Positions 18,186-28,345 of a stretch of 64,000 bases of DNA are shown one piece after another. Where the stretch lies: contig NZ_FQUS01000006.1 in the NCBI RefSeq assembly GCF_900129315.1, forward strand, positions 1 through 64,000, in the 5' to 3' direction. Every line of letters starts with the position of its first letter. Position 1 is the first letter of the stretch. The translations under genes and the position numbers were made by a program. The notes beneath the pieces are model-generated. The model did no database searches, was not told where the DNA came from, and saw nothing but the letters and a program-made list of their open reading frames with translations. Source of the stretch: Fodinibius roseus (GTDB taxonomy: Bacteria > Bacteroidota > Rhodothermia > Balneolales > Balneolaceae).

Positions 18186-19637
18186 TTGACCGATCTCGAA
18201 TTTAAACTCATCGACTGGGCGATCATTTCGCTCTATTTTATTTTTCTGATCTACCTGACCTGGCAGCGGGACTGGGAGGAGACGGATGAGGAAACATTTC
18301 TGTTGTCGGGGCGCAAAATGAGTCTGCCCGCCTTTGTCGCCACCCTGGTTTCCACCTGGTACGGCGGCATCCTGGGCGTGGGTGAATACAGCTACCAGTT
18401 TGGCATCTCGCAGTGGCTGCTCTTCGGCTTTCCTTTCTACGTCTTCTCGGCCCTGTTTGCATGGCTGCTGGCGGGCAAGATTCGTATGAACAAGGCACTC
18501 TCGCTGCCGGAGGCGGTGGGCAATTTCTACGGGGAGCGAGCGGGACAGTTTTCCGCCTTCCCCATCTTTATCCTCGTCAGTCCGGCCCCGTATATCCTGA
18601 TGCTGGGACTCATTTTTCAGTATTTAACCGGGGGAACGGGAGATTTCCTGTGGTATGCCGGCGCGGTAGCTTTTTTTTCGGTGGCGTATGTCATTTTCGG
18701 CGGGTTCAGTGCCGTGGTACATACCGACATGCTTCAGATTGTGCTCATGTTCGGCGGCTTTATCGGCCTGCTGATCTTCGCCGGAATGAATTTTGGGGGA
18801 CTACATTCCCTCTGGGAGCATATGCCGGCCAGCTACCGCGATATTACCGGGGGACAGGATCTGCAGTATATCCTGGTCTGGTTCTTTATTGCGCTTTGGA
18901 CGTTCGTCGATCCCAGCTTCCACCAGCGTGCCGCCGCAGCCAAAAGTCCCGCTACGGCCCGAAAAGGGATCTTTGTCTCCATTCTTCTATGGTCGATCTT
19001 TGATTTCCTGACAATGTTCAGCGGCATCTACGGGTGGGCGATACTGGGGCCCGACCTGGCGGAACCGGTGATGGTGTATCCCTATCTGGCCAATGAGATT
19101 CTACCGCTCGGCTTCAAGGGGCTGTTTTTCGTGGCCCTGCTGGCAACGATCATGTCTACGTTGGACAGCTACCTGTTTTTGTCGGGACAGACCCTGGGAC
19201 GCGATCTCCTGGCGAAGCACTTTCCTTCGGTCAAAAACAATACGCTGACGCGCATCAGCACGGTCATCGCGGCGGTCCTCGGGATCCTGCTTATCATCGT
19301 GTATCCCAGCGTCATCGACCTGTGGTACGTCATCGGATCGGTGATGCTTCCGGGACTTCTGATCCCTGTTTTGGGGGTTTATCTGCGCTATTTCTCCCTC
19401 CGGGCGGGCTGGGTACTGCCCACGATGATCATCAGCATCGGGGTGTCTCTGGGCTGGCTCGTCCTCGGTACCCTTACCAGCACCACGGAGTACGACTATA
19501 CCTTCCTGGGCATGGAGCCTTTTTACCCGGGACTGGCGGTCAGTATTCTGCTGTGGCTGGCGGGACGCGTGGGAAAGGGAGAGAAGGGAGTGGGTGTACT
19601 GGAAGAGACGGAGTTCAGCAGGGAGATCACCGAATGA
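18186..19637 (+). CDS. Sodium:solute symporter family protein
   Basis: Inner-membrane transporter of the SSS family, 483 aa with about 13 hydrophobic segments. Marks are the N-terminal WAIISLYFIFLIYLTWQRDWEETDEETFLLSGRKM, the family's typical SGR/K-type loop before TM2, then FVATLVSTWYGGILGVGEYSYQFG and PEAVGNFYGERAG. The only start that keeps TM1 is the TTG at 18186; the next ATG would remove it. The substrate cannot be told from sequence. It lies 150 bp after the hybrid kinase on the same strand, so the kinase might regulate uptake, but this is speculation. Confidence 0.88.
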   Translation: MTDLEFKLIDWAIISLYFIFLIYLTWQRDWEETDEETFLLSGRKMSLPAFVATLVSTWYGGILGVGEYSYQFGISQWLLFGFPFYVFSALFAWLLAGKIRMNKALSLPEAVGNFYGERAGQFSAFPIFILVSPAPYILMLGLIFQYLTGGTGDFLWYAGAVAFFSVAYVIFGGFSAVVHTDMLQIVLMFGGFIGLLIFAGMNFGGLHSLWEHMPASYRDITGGQDLQYILVWFFIALWTFVDPSFHQRAAAAKSPATARKGIFVSILLWSIFDFLTMFSGIYGWAILGPDLAEPVMVYPYLANEILPLGFKGLFFVALLATIMSTLDSYLFLSGQTLGRDLLAKHFPSVKNNTLTRISTVIAAVLGILLIIVYPSVIDLWYVIGSVMLPGLLIPVLGVYLRYFSLRAGWVLPTMIISIGVSLGWLVLGTLTSTTEYDYTFLGMEPFYPGLAVSILLWLAGRVGKGEKGVGVLEETEFSREITE

Positions 19638-19689
19638 TACAGTAGGTAGGGGAATATGCCACCTCTGGCGGGACTCACACCAATCCCGA

Positions 19690-19971
19690 TCACGTACTCT
19701 TCAGGATATGTCCAAGGTTCAGCTTGTGGATGGGAATGAGGTATTTCATCGCCAACGCGTCTTTTTCGATATTCAGCATACCCGTGCCCCTGAAATCGAC
19801 AATACAGTGCCCTTCCACGCAGCGGACGACCTCGCCGATGCCGTAATATTCGGGACTGGGTCCGTAATACACCAGGTCGCCCAGCTGGATATTGTTATCC
19901 GCGCGGCGGTTAAAGGGATAGATAACCGGCAGCCGGTCGAGTCGATATGAAAGTCTTTTCTTCGTTGCCAT
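19690..19971 (-). CDS. Small uncharacterised protein in the tsaE operon
   Basis: About 93 aa from the ATG at 19971 (MATKKRLSYRLDRL). A longer frame from 20016 would overlap tsaE, so the internal ATG, 19 bp after the tsaE stop, is preferred. No signal peptide or membrane segment. The middle (NNIQLGDLVYYGPSPEYYGIGEVVRCVEGHCIVDFRG) has alternating hydrophobic residues and many glycines, suggesting a small beta barrel of SH3 or KOW type. I do not recognise the family. Position after tsaE suggests cotranscription, not a proven role. Confidence 0.6.
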   Translation of the reverse strand: MATKKRLSYRLDRLPVIYPFNRRADNNIQLGDLVYYGPSPEYYGIGEVVRCVEGHCIVDFRGTGMLNIEKDALAMKYLIPIHKLNLGHILKST

Positions 19972-19990
19972 AACTCCTGAATATACGGGA

Positions 19991-20425
19991 TTACAAACTC
20001 TTTTTTCCAGTGACAAATTTTCGTGTTTTCTTATCCGGCGCGGTGATCGATATCCAAAGCGCTTCAGGGGGGATCAGCGCGGCGATGCGTTCGGGCCACT
20101 CAATGACACAGATACCCTCCCCGTAAAAATATTCTTCCGCCCCGATCTCCCGGGCCTCCTGCGGGGAGCTCATCCGGTAGCAGTCAAAATGATAGAGCAC
20201 CAGTCCTCCTTCCCCCTCGTACTCGTGGATAAGGGTATAGGTCGGGGACTGCACGCGGTCCGGATCGATCGCCAGTCCCGCTGCAATGCCCTTGACCAGG
20301 TGGGTCTTGCCGGCTCCGAGTCCCCCTGCCAGGCAAACCACATCCCCCGCCTCCAGCCGGGCGGCGAACCGGCGTCCGGCTGCAATGGTTTCTTCCGGGG
20401 AATGTGTAACAAATTCCTTATCCAT
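19991..20425 (-). CDS. tsaE: tRNA threonylcarbamoyladenosine biosynthesis ATPase TsaE
   Basis: Needed for the t6A37 modification of ANN-decoding tRNAs, with TsaB and TsaD. The 144 aa protein has the P-loop CLAGGLGAGKTHLVKGIA, the conserved SPTYTLIHEYEG and the LYHFDCYRM segment, then the C-terminal VIEWPERI. Its length matches the family. It lies about 215 bp downstream of porX on the same strand and just upstream of the small unknown gene. Confidence 0.95.
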   Translation of the reverse strand: MDKEFVTHSPEETIAAGRRFAARLEAGDVVCLAGGLGAGKTHLVKGIAAGLAIDPDRVQSPTYTLIHEYEGEGGLVLYHFDCYRMSSPQEAREIGAEEYFYGEGICVIEWPERIAALIPPEALWISITAPDKKTRKFVTGKKSL

Positions 20426-20611
20426 GGGCTCATAGCGTTCAAAATATGAGTACGAATATACATAAAGCTATCGAGCGGATAAAGGGGGGGCTGTCCCCGC
20501 GAAGTCGGGTATACATCCTGATCCTATCTCTGCAGGATGTGTGGTTAACATCCTGAGGGTTAAAAAACGTTGAGTACATTTTATGGCTTCCGGGGTGAAG
20601 TGTATATGGAT

Positions 20612-20634
20612 GGCCGGACAAACGGTCTCCGGCC
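20612..20634 (-). terminator. GC-rich hairpin just after porX
   Basis: GGCCGGA and TCCGGCC form a perfect 7-bp stem with a 9-nt loop, 8 bp downstream of the porX stop on the minus strand. No clear U-run follows, so termination is uncertain. A second stem, CATCCTG/CAGGATG, lies about 80-90 bp further on, before tsaE. Confidence 0.4.
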
Positions 20635-20641
20635 GGTCCAA

Positions 20642-22195
20642 TTACAGCATCGACTTGGGACGCATCGTAGCGATGGGCAGGATCATCTCCTCCATGCTGG
20701 CCCCGCCGTGCAGAAAGGTATCCCGGTAGCGATTCTGATAGCGGTGATAGTTGGTGGGATAAACAAAATAGTAGTCCTCCTTGGCGATGATATAATTGTT
20801 CGCATGCCGCGGACTGGGCAGCTTATAGTCCGCCGGGTTATCAAGCATAAGGGTGGTGTCTTCGTTGGCCGACAGGTTGCGGCCGTATTTATACCGGAGA
20901 CTGGTTGACGTTTCGCGGTCGCCGTATACCTTGGTATCGCGGAGCGCACGGACCGCCCCGTGGTCGCTGGTCACAATCACCACCACCTCCTCTTCGGCCA
21001 ACACCCTGAAAATCTCGTACAGGGATGAGTGCTGGAACCAGGTTTTCGTGAGTCCCCGGAAGGCCGGCACATCCGGGGCGATCTCCTTCAGCACATCGGA
21101 GTCCGACCGCGAGTGCACCAGTGTATCCACAAAATTGTAAACGAACGTGCTGAGCGGCACCTGCAGGTAGTTGTGAATGTTGTCCATCACCTTCTGGCCG
21201 TCCCGGGTATTCAGCACCTTTTCGTACTTTACCGTTTCCCGGATGCCTTTTCGTTTCAGCTGCTTCTTCAGCAGTTCCTCCTCGAACTGGTTGAGCGAGC
21301 TTTCATCCTCTCCCTGGCTCCACAAATTCGGGTAGATATCCTCGATCTCCAGCGGAAAGAGTCCTGAAAAAATGGCATTGCGTGAGTACGGCGTCGCGGT
21401 GGGCAGGATCGAGTAATAAAAATCGGTGTCGATGCTGTAATCGTCGCTCAGCATATCCTGGAACACCAGCCACTGGTCGTAGCGCATGCAATCGATCACG
21501 AAAAAAAGCGTGCGCTGGTCATTTCGCACATGGGGCAGCACATACTCCCCCACAATATCGGTCGACAACGCCGGCCGCTGCGGGGTAGACTGCCGGAGCC
21601 ACGACTTGTAGTTGCCGGCGATGAACCGGCCGAACATCCGGTTCGCCTCCTGGTACTGGTCCCCCAGTACCTGCCGAAGGGACTCCTCACCGGACTCCAG
21701 GTCGATATCCCAGCGGGTAAGCTGCCGGTAGATCCTGATCCACTCATCCCAGCCGTTCGTCTGCCCGATACGGTCGGCAATTTTATTAAAGTTGCGCAGG
21801 TAGGTCTGGGCAAACTTTTCGTTTCGGATACGGTGGCGCTCCAGTATGCGCTTGGTCGTCAGCAATATCTGGTTGGGGTTGACCGGCTTGATCAGGTAAT
21901 CGGAGATCTTCCCCCCGATAGCATCCTCCATAATCGATTCTTCCTCGCTCTTGGTAATCATGACGACCGGGAGGGCCGGCTGCAGGCGCTTGATTTTGTT
22001 CAGGGTGTCCAGCCCGTTCATGCCGGGCATCTGCTCATCCAGGTAGATAATGTCAAACGCCTGGTCCTGTATAAGCGTGACCGCATCGCCTCCGTTGGTG
22101 ACCGGGGTGACCTCAAAGCCTTTGTTTTCTAAAAAAATAATATGAGGCTTCAGCTGATCGATCTCATCATCCGCCCAGAGTATGCGCGTTGCCAT
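20642..22195 (-). CDS. porX: PorX-type response regulator with PglZ domain
   Basis: A 517 aa protein with an N-terminal receiver ([11 protein letters not shown], phospho-acceptor Asp53 in [16 protein letters not shown] and KPV residues) followed by a helical linker and a C-terminal PglZ phosphatase-like domain ([30 protein letters not shown]). This combination is diagnostic of PorX, the cytoplasmic regulator linked with PorY and the sigma factor SigP to T9SS gene control. The partner PorY is not in this window. A T9SS cargo-like protease lies about 3 kb away. Confidence 0.92.
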   Translation of the reverse strand: MATRILWADDEIDQLKPHIIFLENKGFEVTPVTNGGDAVTLIQDQAFDIIYLDEQMPGMNGLDTLNKIKRLQPALPVVMITKSEEESIMEDAIGGKISDYLIKPVNPNQILLTTKRILERHRIRNEKFAQTYLRNFNKIADRIGQTNGWDEWIRIYRQLTRWDIDLESGEESLRQVLGDQYQEANRMFGRFIAGNYKSWLRQSTPQRPALSTDIVGEYVLPHVRNDQRTLFFVIDCMRYDQWLVFQDMLSDDYSIDTDFYYSILPTATPYSRNAIFSGLFPLEIEDIYPNLWSQGEDESSLNQFEEELLKKQLKRKGIRETVKYEKVLNTRDGQKVMDNIHNYLQVPLSTFVYNFVDTLVHSRSDSDVLKEIAPDVPAFRGLTKTWFQHSSLYEIFRVLAEEEVVVIVTSDHGAVRALRDTKVYGDRETSTSLRYKYGRNLSANEDTTLMLDNPADYKLPSPRHANNYIIAKEDYYFVYPTNYHRYQNRYRDTFLHGGASMEEMILPIATMRPKSML

Positions 22196-22211
22196 CCGGA
22201 ATACAGGTTCG

Positions 22212-22763
22212 TTATGGTGAAGCCTTAAGTTTGATAAATGGTTTCAATTTTTCCAGTCGCTTTTCACCGATTCCCTTTATTTTTTTCAGCTCGTCCGCGC
22301 TGACGAAATTACCGTTTTTTCGGCGGTATTGTATGATGCGTTTGGCGTAAGCGGGACCAATACCCGGCAGGATCTGAAGCCGTTCAGAGCCCGCCTGATT
22401 GACGTTAACAAGCTCTTCGCGTGGCTTTTTGACCGTTTGTCCGGTGGAATCGGCCGCGACCTCCGACGTCGTATCCCGGTCCGCGGTATCGGCGGCGGCC
22501 GCCAGCCCGACCTTCGACCCGGCCGGGGGAAAGTACCGTTTCATCCGCTTTTCTCGTTCCGCAGCCAGCCGGGCCGTGCGTTCGCGGAACTGTTTTTCCA
22601 GCGCCTCATAGCGGTCTCCGTCAAACGGCTTGGGCGGTGCAAGAACCAGGTTGCCGATCGCCAGCGCTGACAAAACGACCAGCAGTCCCGCTACGGTCTT
22701 CCGCTCGGCCGGGGTTATTTTCAGCTTTTCGAGCCAGAAAAAAAGTTTCCTTTTCATCATCAT
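22212..22763 (-). CDS. Membrane-anchored helix-hairpin-helix (ComEA-like) protein
   Basis: A 183 aa protein with one N-terminal membrane segment ([20 protein letters not shown], about 23-42), a charged spacer, and a C-terminal ComEA-type double HhH domain ([25 protein letters not shown], then [22 protein letters not shown]). Such proteins bind DNA at the cell surface during natural transformation, though many are of unknown role. It sits 16 bp upstream of porX on the same strand, likely the same transcript. Confidence 0.88.
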   Translation of the reverse strand: MMMKRKLFFWLEKLKITPAERKTVAGLLVVLSALAIGNLVLAPPKPFDGDRYEALEKQFRERTARLAAEREKRMKRYFPPAGSKVGLAAAADTADRDTTSEVAADSTGQTVKKPREELVNVNQAGSERLQILPGIGPAYAKRIIQYRRKNGNFVSADELKKIKGIGEKRLEKLKPFIKLKASP

Positions 22764-22898
22764 GATTATCTCCTCTCTTGATGTTATCTGTTTAGCTGTC
22801 GTTTATTACCTCTGCATTAGTACGATCCTCCGGCCGGACCATCCTTACATTTTTTTCTTGTTTGCCATCCAAAATAATCGGATGTTTTGACCTCGAAA

Positions 22899-23693
22899 AT
22901 GCAACACAATCAAACATACCGCTATAAGAAAGGACTTTCTGTTTCGTACAGGGTCGCGGGCGAAGGCAAGCCATTGATCATGCTCCACGGGTGGGGCAGC
23001 AGCGGGGAGGTGATGTGGCCGCTGGCTGAGCAGCTGAGTGATCTCCGGCGGTGCTACGTGCTGGATCTTCCGGGCTTCGGCCATTCTTCGGTGCCGGACC
23101 GGCCCTGGTCTGTGGATGATTACGCCGACCTGGTCCGGCAGTTCATATCGGACCGGGAATTGGGAGAAACCGACCTGCTGGTGCATTCGTTCGGGGGACG
23201 CATTGCGCTTAAGCTATGCGCGCGCCCGGCGGGGCGGACGCTGATCGGTAAAGTGCTGATCACGGGCGGGGCGGGCATGAAACCCAAACGAAGTGCAAGC
23301 TATTACCTGAAAAAATACGCGGCCAAATTGCTCAAGGCTCCTTTTTTGCTGCTCCCGCCCGCGCTTCGCGAGAAGGGACTGGCCAAACTCCGCAGCACCT
23401 CCCTCTGGAAGGGGCTGGGATCCGGCGACTACCGGCAGCTCAGCGGCGTGATGCGGGAGACTTTTGTCAAGACGGTCACCGAATATCTCGAACCCTGTCT
23501 GCCGGAGATTCCGCACGAGGTACTGCTCCTCTGGGGCAAAAACGACCGTGCCACTCCCCTGTACCAGGCCAGGCGCATGGAGGAGGGTATCGAACAGGCG
23601 GCCCTGGTCGTGGTTGATCACGCGGGACACTATGCCTTCCTGGACCGCCCCTCGCATTTTGCGTCCATCGCCAGGGCTTTTTTCGAGGAGTAG
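22899..23693 (+). CDS. Alpha/beta hydrolase
   Basis: About 264 aa, read from MQHNQTYRYKKG at 22899; a TTG at 22887 would add four residues. Alpha/beta fold marks are the oxyanion LHGWGSSGEVMW, the nucleophile elbow LLVHSFGGRIALKL with Ser in HSFGG, the acid loop LLLWGKNDRATP, and the His in DHAGHYAFLDRP. The catalytic triad looks complete. The substrate is unknown. It points away from the HhH gene and converges with trhO. Confidence 0.88.
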   Translation: MQHNQTYRYKKGLSVSYRVAGEGKPLIMLHGWGSSGEVMWPLAEQLSDLRRCYVLDLPGFGHSSVPDRPWSVDDYADLVRQFISDRELGETDLLVHSFGGRIALKLCARPAGRTLIGKVLITGGAGMKPKRSASYYLKKYAAKLLKAPFLLLPPALREKGLAKLRSTSLWKGLGSGDYRQLSGVMRETFVKTVTEYLEPCLPEIPHEVLLLWGKNDRATPLYQARRMEEGIEQAALVVVDHAGHYAFLDRPSHFASIARAFFEE

Positions 23694-23878
23694 GAAATAA
23701 AATACTCTTGCCCGGTACAAACAACGAAGGTCTATAGGACCCGTTTAAAGAATAGAGAATAGAAAAGACGGGATGTCTGAAAATCCTGAAGGCTTAAAAC
23801 TATACCTTTTTTTCGGTCCCGGAAAACAGATAGGCCGGCCCATGCTCAGATGGGAAGCGGGACAGCAAGTCCCTCTCC

Positions 23879-24844
23879 TTAGCCCGAATTTTTCTCCATC
23901 TCCCGCTCCTTGAACTCCTCATCGAAGTAATTATACCACTTGCGAAAAGGCCGAAAGGCATTTTCGGGGTCGAACGGCCGCTTGAACTCGCTCCGGCGGC
24001 ATGCTTCGCTGCAGCAGCCTTCCATCTGCCGGGCTCCCTCCTCGGAGCACACAAACAGCTTGTTGCACTCCATATTCGCGCAGTTGATATAGGTGTCAGC
24101 CGGCTTCCCGGTAATCTCGCAGCGGGCAATGGGTTCCATGTCGTCTTCATTCACCGGCACCACCAGCCGGTCGTCAAACACGAAGCATTTGCCCTTGTAG
24201 TGCTTGCCGCCCTCTTCTTCGGCATAGCGCTGGATGCCCCCGTGCAGCTGGTTGACATCATGCCAGCCCTTTTCTTTCATCAGCACCGAAAATTTCTCGC
24301 ACCGGATGCCGCCGGTACAGTACATCAGCACTTTTTTGTCTTTGTCAATCTGCTCCTCCGCCTGCTCCAGCCAGTCCGGGAAATCATAAAAGTTGTTCAC
24401 TTCCGGCGTGATGGCTCCTTCGAAATGACCGATCTTTGACTCATAGTCGTTTCGCACGTCGATCAGCACATAATCGTCATCGGATTCCATCAGCTCCCGC
24501 CACTCATGGGGTTCGAGGTATCGGCCGCCGTCTCCGGGGTTCACTCCATTCATATGGAGGGCCACCAGCTCGTCGCGCGTCTTGCATTTCAGCCTGGCAA
24601 AGGGCACGTAATCGCTGCTGCTTGTTTTAAAATCAATGCCTTCAAAACCGGGGAGGGCGGACAGCTGTTTTTTATAGGCGGCAACCTTTTCGGGCGTGCC
24701 GCCCACGGTGCCGTTGATCCCTTCATCACTGATATATATGCGTCCCTTAATATCGATCTCCCGGCAAAACTGCTTGTGCTCCTCGCAAAATGCGTCAGGA
24801 TCTTCGATCGGCGTGAATTTATAGTAGAGAATAACTTCGTACAT
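23879..24844 (-). CDS. trhO: tRNA uridine(34) hydroxylase TrhO (rhodanese family)
   Basis: Makes 5-hydroxyuridine at wobble position 34 of tRNAs. The 321 aa protein has the N-terminal acylphosphatase-like domain (GRIYISDEGINGTVGG), a rhodanese domain with catalytic Cys176 in YCTGGIRCEKFS, and a C-terminal Cys-rich part (ITGKPADTYINCANMECN, EGCCSEACRRSEF). The domain order and length match YceA/TrhO. The rhodanese marks are intact. It is a single gene, convergent with the upstream hydrolase. Confidence 0.93.
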   Translation of the reverse strand: MYEVILYYKFTPIEDPDAFCEEHKQFCREIDIKGRIYISDEGINGTVGGTPEKVAAYKKQLSALPGFEGIDFKTSSSDYVPFARLKCKTRDELVALHMNGVNPGDGGRYLEPHEWRELMESDDDYVLIDVRNDYESKIGHFEGAITPEVNNFYDFPDWLEQAEEQIDKDKKVLMYCTGGIRCEKFSVLMKEKGWHDVNQLHGGIQRYAEEEGGKHYKGKCFVFDDRLVVPVNEDDMEPIARCEITGKPADTYINCANMECNKLFVCSEEGARQMEGCCSEACRRSEFKRPFDPENAFRPFRKWYNYFDEEFKEREMEKNSG

Positions 24845-25138
24845 GTCTCTTGCTTTGTTATCTTTGGGCCCTGAGGTACACCAACCAGACCTTTGGCCTT
24901 CAGGTATTCTATATTTAACGTTGCAGCTGTTTAGCCCGGACCCGGATCCCGGAATCCGGTCTCAACGTTCCGGATGTCCGTCGGGAAGCGCCAGCGCCAC
25001 TCACAGCGTGCTGCCCGCTATCAGCGTTGCCGGCGTAGTATCCGGACGGGTGGTTATTATATATTCGTTCACTTGCTATTTGCAGATCCCAAAAATAAGG
25101 GTAATTTTGGAAGAAATGAACTTCAATACTGTTTTTTA

Positions 25139-26866
25139 ATGCGCGCAGGCTTTCGAACGCTATTCATCTCACTTCTGCTTTTTCTATGGTTTCCGTTGTG
25201 GGCAGAGGCACAGCACGCCGAGATCAAACGGGATTACGAAAAAGGACGACTGTCCCTGGACCAAAAGATCCTGTACCAGCTGCAGGCGGGTGAAAACCCG
25301 CAGCGGCTGCCGCGGGACTACCGGCGGGCGGACCCCGCCAAACCCATCAAGTGCGGCACGCCGGCCCGCATGGATTTTCACAACCACCGCTCGCAGCTCT
25401 CCGCCGGCACCGTCGCCCGGGTCGAATCGATGACGGCCGACCCCGGCCGGCATGCCACCGGGAGCTATCGCTCGGCATCGGGACGTTTTGAAGTGAACTA
25501 TACCACGTCCGGGGACCATGCCGTGCCCGACCGCGATGCCAACAGTAACGGTACGCCGGATTATGTGGAGTGGGTGGCCCAGGCGGCCGACTCGTCGTAC
25601 CGGCACGAGGTGCTCACGCTCGGTTATTCCGATCCCGTGCCCGACATAAACGATCCCTACCAAGTCCATTTTAAGGATATCGATTTTTACGGCTACACCG
25701 AGGTCAGCAATGGTACCACCTACATCGTCATGCACAACAGCTACGAGGACTTTCCCGAAAATGACGATCCCCAGGGCAACCAGCGCGGGGCAATCCGGGC
25801 GACCATGGCCCATGAGCTCAAGCATGCCATCCAGTATGCGGCTACCGGCTGGAACGGCGAGACCGACCAGTGGTCGGAGATGGATGCTACGCTGATGGAG
25901 GAGGTGGTGTACGACGAGGTCAACGATTACTATAGCTATTTGAGGGACCCGGAATCGATTTTCAGCGATCCGGAGGCTTCGTTTTATCCCGGATCCTATT
26001 ATCACGTCAGCTGGGCGCTCTATTTTGAGGAGAAATACGGTTCCCGGTTCTGGCCCTCGGTATGGCAGATTATCAGAAGCAATCCGGATATCACGATGGT
26101 GGATGCCCTCAGCCGGCAGCTGGGAAGCGACGAGGCGTTCCGGCGCGACTATATTGAGTCCCAGCTCTGGCATTACGCGGCGGGACCCAATAATTCGGCT
26201 GATGATTTTGGATTTGAGGAGCGCCTGAATTACCCGCATCCGGACCTCAACAGCGGAAATAATTTTTATGCGGAAGATCTGTCGACGCCCCAGCCTGTCC
26301 CACCAAACTCGCTGAATAACTTTTCCGCCGCATATTACAGCATTACCCCGCCCTCCGAAGCTTCCGGCCATGTGGCGGTGGATATCACCTCCTCCGGTCC
26401 CGGTACGGGCATTGGGATTCTTGCCTATTTTACCGATGGCTCAACTGATTTTAAAACATTCTCTTCAGCCGACGGAAAAGCGGTCGCGTCCTCGACCAGC
26501 TGGTCATGGGAGGATATCTCCTCTGCGGGCATTGTGCTCTCGAATGCCGATACCGATTCCTCATCTCAGTCCGCTGTGGTGAAGGTGGGAAACTCGGAAT
26601 TCAACCAGCTTACCCTCTACCAAAACTACCCGAACCCTTTTCGGCGGGAGACAACCATCCGTTTTACGCTGGAAGAGCCCGCCCAGGTCACCCTGAAAAT
26701 CTATGATACGATCGGCCGGCGGGTGCGCACTCTCTATGACCAGAAGCTCGAAGAGGGACTCTATGTCAAAACGCTTGACGGCACCAACCTGGCTTCGGGG
26801 ATATATATCTACCAGCTGACCACCGGCCGGCAAACGGTGGCACGGAAGATGACGCTCATTAAGTGA
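25139..26866 (+). CDS. Secreted HExxH metalloprotease-like protein with T9SS sorting domain
   Basis: About 575 aa from the ATG at 25139, which gives a clear signal peptide (MRAGFRTLFISLLLFLWFPL to AEA). The longer frame from 24974 has no signal and is rejected. The middle resembles MXAN_6640-type putative metallopeptidases: MAHELKHAIQYA (HELKH zinc site) after DFPENDDPQG, and a following Glu-rich helix. The C-terminus from about LTLYQNYPNPFRRETTIRF to GRQTVARKMTLIK is a type A T9SS sorting domain. It should be exported through T9SS and cell-surface bound. The substrate is unknown. Confidence 0.88.
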   Translation: MRAGFRTLFISLLLFLWFPLWAEAQHAEIKRDYEKGRLSLDQKILYQLQAGENPQRLPRDYRRADPAKPIKCGTPARMDFHNHRSQLSAGTVARVESMTADPGRHATGSYRSASGRFEVNYTTSGDHAVPDRDANSNGTPDYVEWVAQAADSSYRHEVLTLGYSDPVPDINDPYQVHFKDIDFYGYTEVSNGTTYIVMHNSYEDFPENDDPQGNQRGAIRATMAHELKHAIQYAATGWNGETDQWSEMDATLMEEVVYDEVNDYYSYLRDPESIFSDPEASFYPGSYYHVSWALYFEEKYGSRFWPSVWQIIRSNPDITMVDALSRQLGSDEAFRRDYIESQLWHYAAGPNNSADDFGFEERLNYPHPDLNSGNNFYAEDLSTPQPVPPNSLNNFSAAYYSITPPSEASGHVAVDITSSGPGTGIGILAYFTDGSTDFKTFSSADGKAVASSTSWSWEDISSAGIVLSNADTDSSSQSAVVKVGNSEFNQLTLYQNYPNPFRRETTIRFTLEEPAQVTLKIYDTIGRRVRTLYDQKLEEGLYVKTLDGTNLASGIYIYQLTTGRQTVARKMTLIK

Positions 26867-26919
26867 CCGGGCCGGAAGCTGCCGTAAACGACCTGTCAAA
26901 CAACCTAAAAAGGAGCCTG

Positions 26920-28257
26920 TTACCCCTCATACGTAATTTCATCGCCGAAGGAACTGCGCTTTTTGTTTGCCATATACAGCAGGATTCCGACCACCATAAT
27001 CGCCAGTCCCACCAGCGATTCCAGGGGACGCTCAACGACGACGTAGACCATGATAAAGGTATTGGCCAGCAGAAACAGCGCCGGGGTAACCGGGTAGCCC
27101 CATGTTTTATAGGGACGATCCATATGGGGACGCTGCCAGCGCAGCACATAGACGCCGGCGACCGTTAAGCTGCTCATGCCAATAAGCAGAAAGGTAGCGT
27201 AGATCATCACCTGCTCAAAAGAAGAAGTATAGAGAAAAAACAGGGTAACGACTCCCTGAAAGATGAGCGCATTGACAGGGATCTGCTTGTCACTTTGCCG
27301 GGACAACGTTCTAAACACCCGGTAATCTTCCCCGATCACCCGCCCGATACGTCCCCCTATGAAAACCATGGCGCTGATCGTCGATACCATAAGTACGGCA
27401 ATAAGGATCGACAGGATATCGGCGGCGGCGGGACCCAGCATTTGTTCGGCCGCCAGAAACCCTACTTCCACCTTCCCAACCAGCTCCGGGATGGGGACCA
27501 GCAGCAGGAAGACGTAATTGAGCAGGGCGTAGAGTACGGTAACCATCACCGTCGCAATGAAAAGCGCCAGCGGGAGGTTGCGCTGGGGGTTCCTGATCTC
27601 GCCGACAATATAGACGGCTGCATTCCATCCGGTATAGGCATAGGAGACGTACACCAGCGCGACCGCAAAAAAGGGGCTCACCAGGATTTCCCAGTCGGAC
27701 AGGGTGGGAATCATAGAAATGGATTGCTGTTCGGAGGCCATAAAGCCCAGCACGATGAACAGGAGAACCACCCCCACTTTTATGGCGGTGGATACATTCT
27801 GCAGGAGATTTCCCCAGCGAATGCTGGTGGCGTGGACCAGCGTTATCAGGACCACCGCCAGGGCGCCCAAGTGCGTGACCGGGACGGCCGGGAAGACGGC
27901 ATGCGTGTACTCGCCAAGGGCGATGGCCGCAATAGCCGTCGGCGCTGCAAATCCCGCGGTAAGCGAGACCCAGCCGGACAGGAACCCGAGAGCAGGATGA
28001 TAAATTTCTGACAGCAGGTGGTATTCCCCGCCCGACCGCGGGAGCGCGGCGCCCAGCTCCCCGTAGGATAGCGCGCCGCACAGGGCAATAACGCCCCCCA
28101 CGACCCAGAGCATAACGAGGGCAAAGGCAGACTGAATATCCACGACCTGATAGCCGAGACTGGTAAAAACGCCGGTACCGATCATATTGGCGACAGCAAT
28201 GGATATGGCCGTAACCAAGCCTACTGTTTTTTTTGTACCCGAAGACGTTTCTGCCAT
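26920..28257 (-). CDS. APC-family amino acid permease
   Basis: Inner-membrane amino acid transporter, 445 aa with about 12 membrane segments. Marks are the N-terminal GLVTAISIAVANMIGTGVFTSLGYQ, the substrate loop of APC carriers with the GxGIF-like MIGTGVF, and GELGAALPRSGGEYHLL. The substrate is not clear from sequence. It lies 88 bp upstream of the TonB-receptor stop on the same strand, and its stop is about 50 bp from the convergent metalloprotease gene. A start at 28257 (MAETSSGTKKT) fits the family. Confidence 0.88.
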   Translation of the reverse strand: MAETSSGTKKTVGLVTAISIAVANMIGTGVFTSLGYQVVDIQSAFALVMLWVVGGVIALCGALSYGELGAALPRSGGEYHLLSEIYHPALGFLSGWVSLTAGFAAPTAIAAIALGEYTHAVFPAVPVTHLGALAVVLITLVHATSIRWGNLLQNVSTAIKVGVVLLFIVLGFMASEQQSISMIPTLSDWEILVSPFFAVALVYVSYAYTGWNAAVYIVGEIRNPQRNLPLALFIATVMVTVLYALLNYVFLLLVPIPELVGKVEVGFLAAEQMLGPAAADILSILIAVLMVSTISAMVFIGGRIGRVIGEDYRVFRTLSRQSDKQIPVNALIFQGVVTLFFLYTSSFEQVMIYATFLLIGMSSLTVAGVYVLRWQRPHMDRPYKTWGYPVTPALFLLANTFIMVYVVVERPLESLVGLAIMVVGILLYMANKKRSSFGDEITYEG

Positions 28258-28345
28258 ATATGATGTAGATATAAAATCAGCGCTTCATCATACCGAAAAT
28301 GGTTGGAGTGAAGTGGTTATCATTAATGCTGCCAGGGGTCCCCGA

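Noticed and set aside
25184-26371. A 395-codon minus-strand frame
   Set aside because: Antisense to the metalloprotease with the T9SS tail. No start context or family features.
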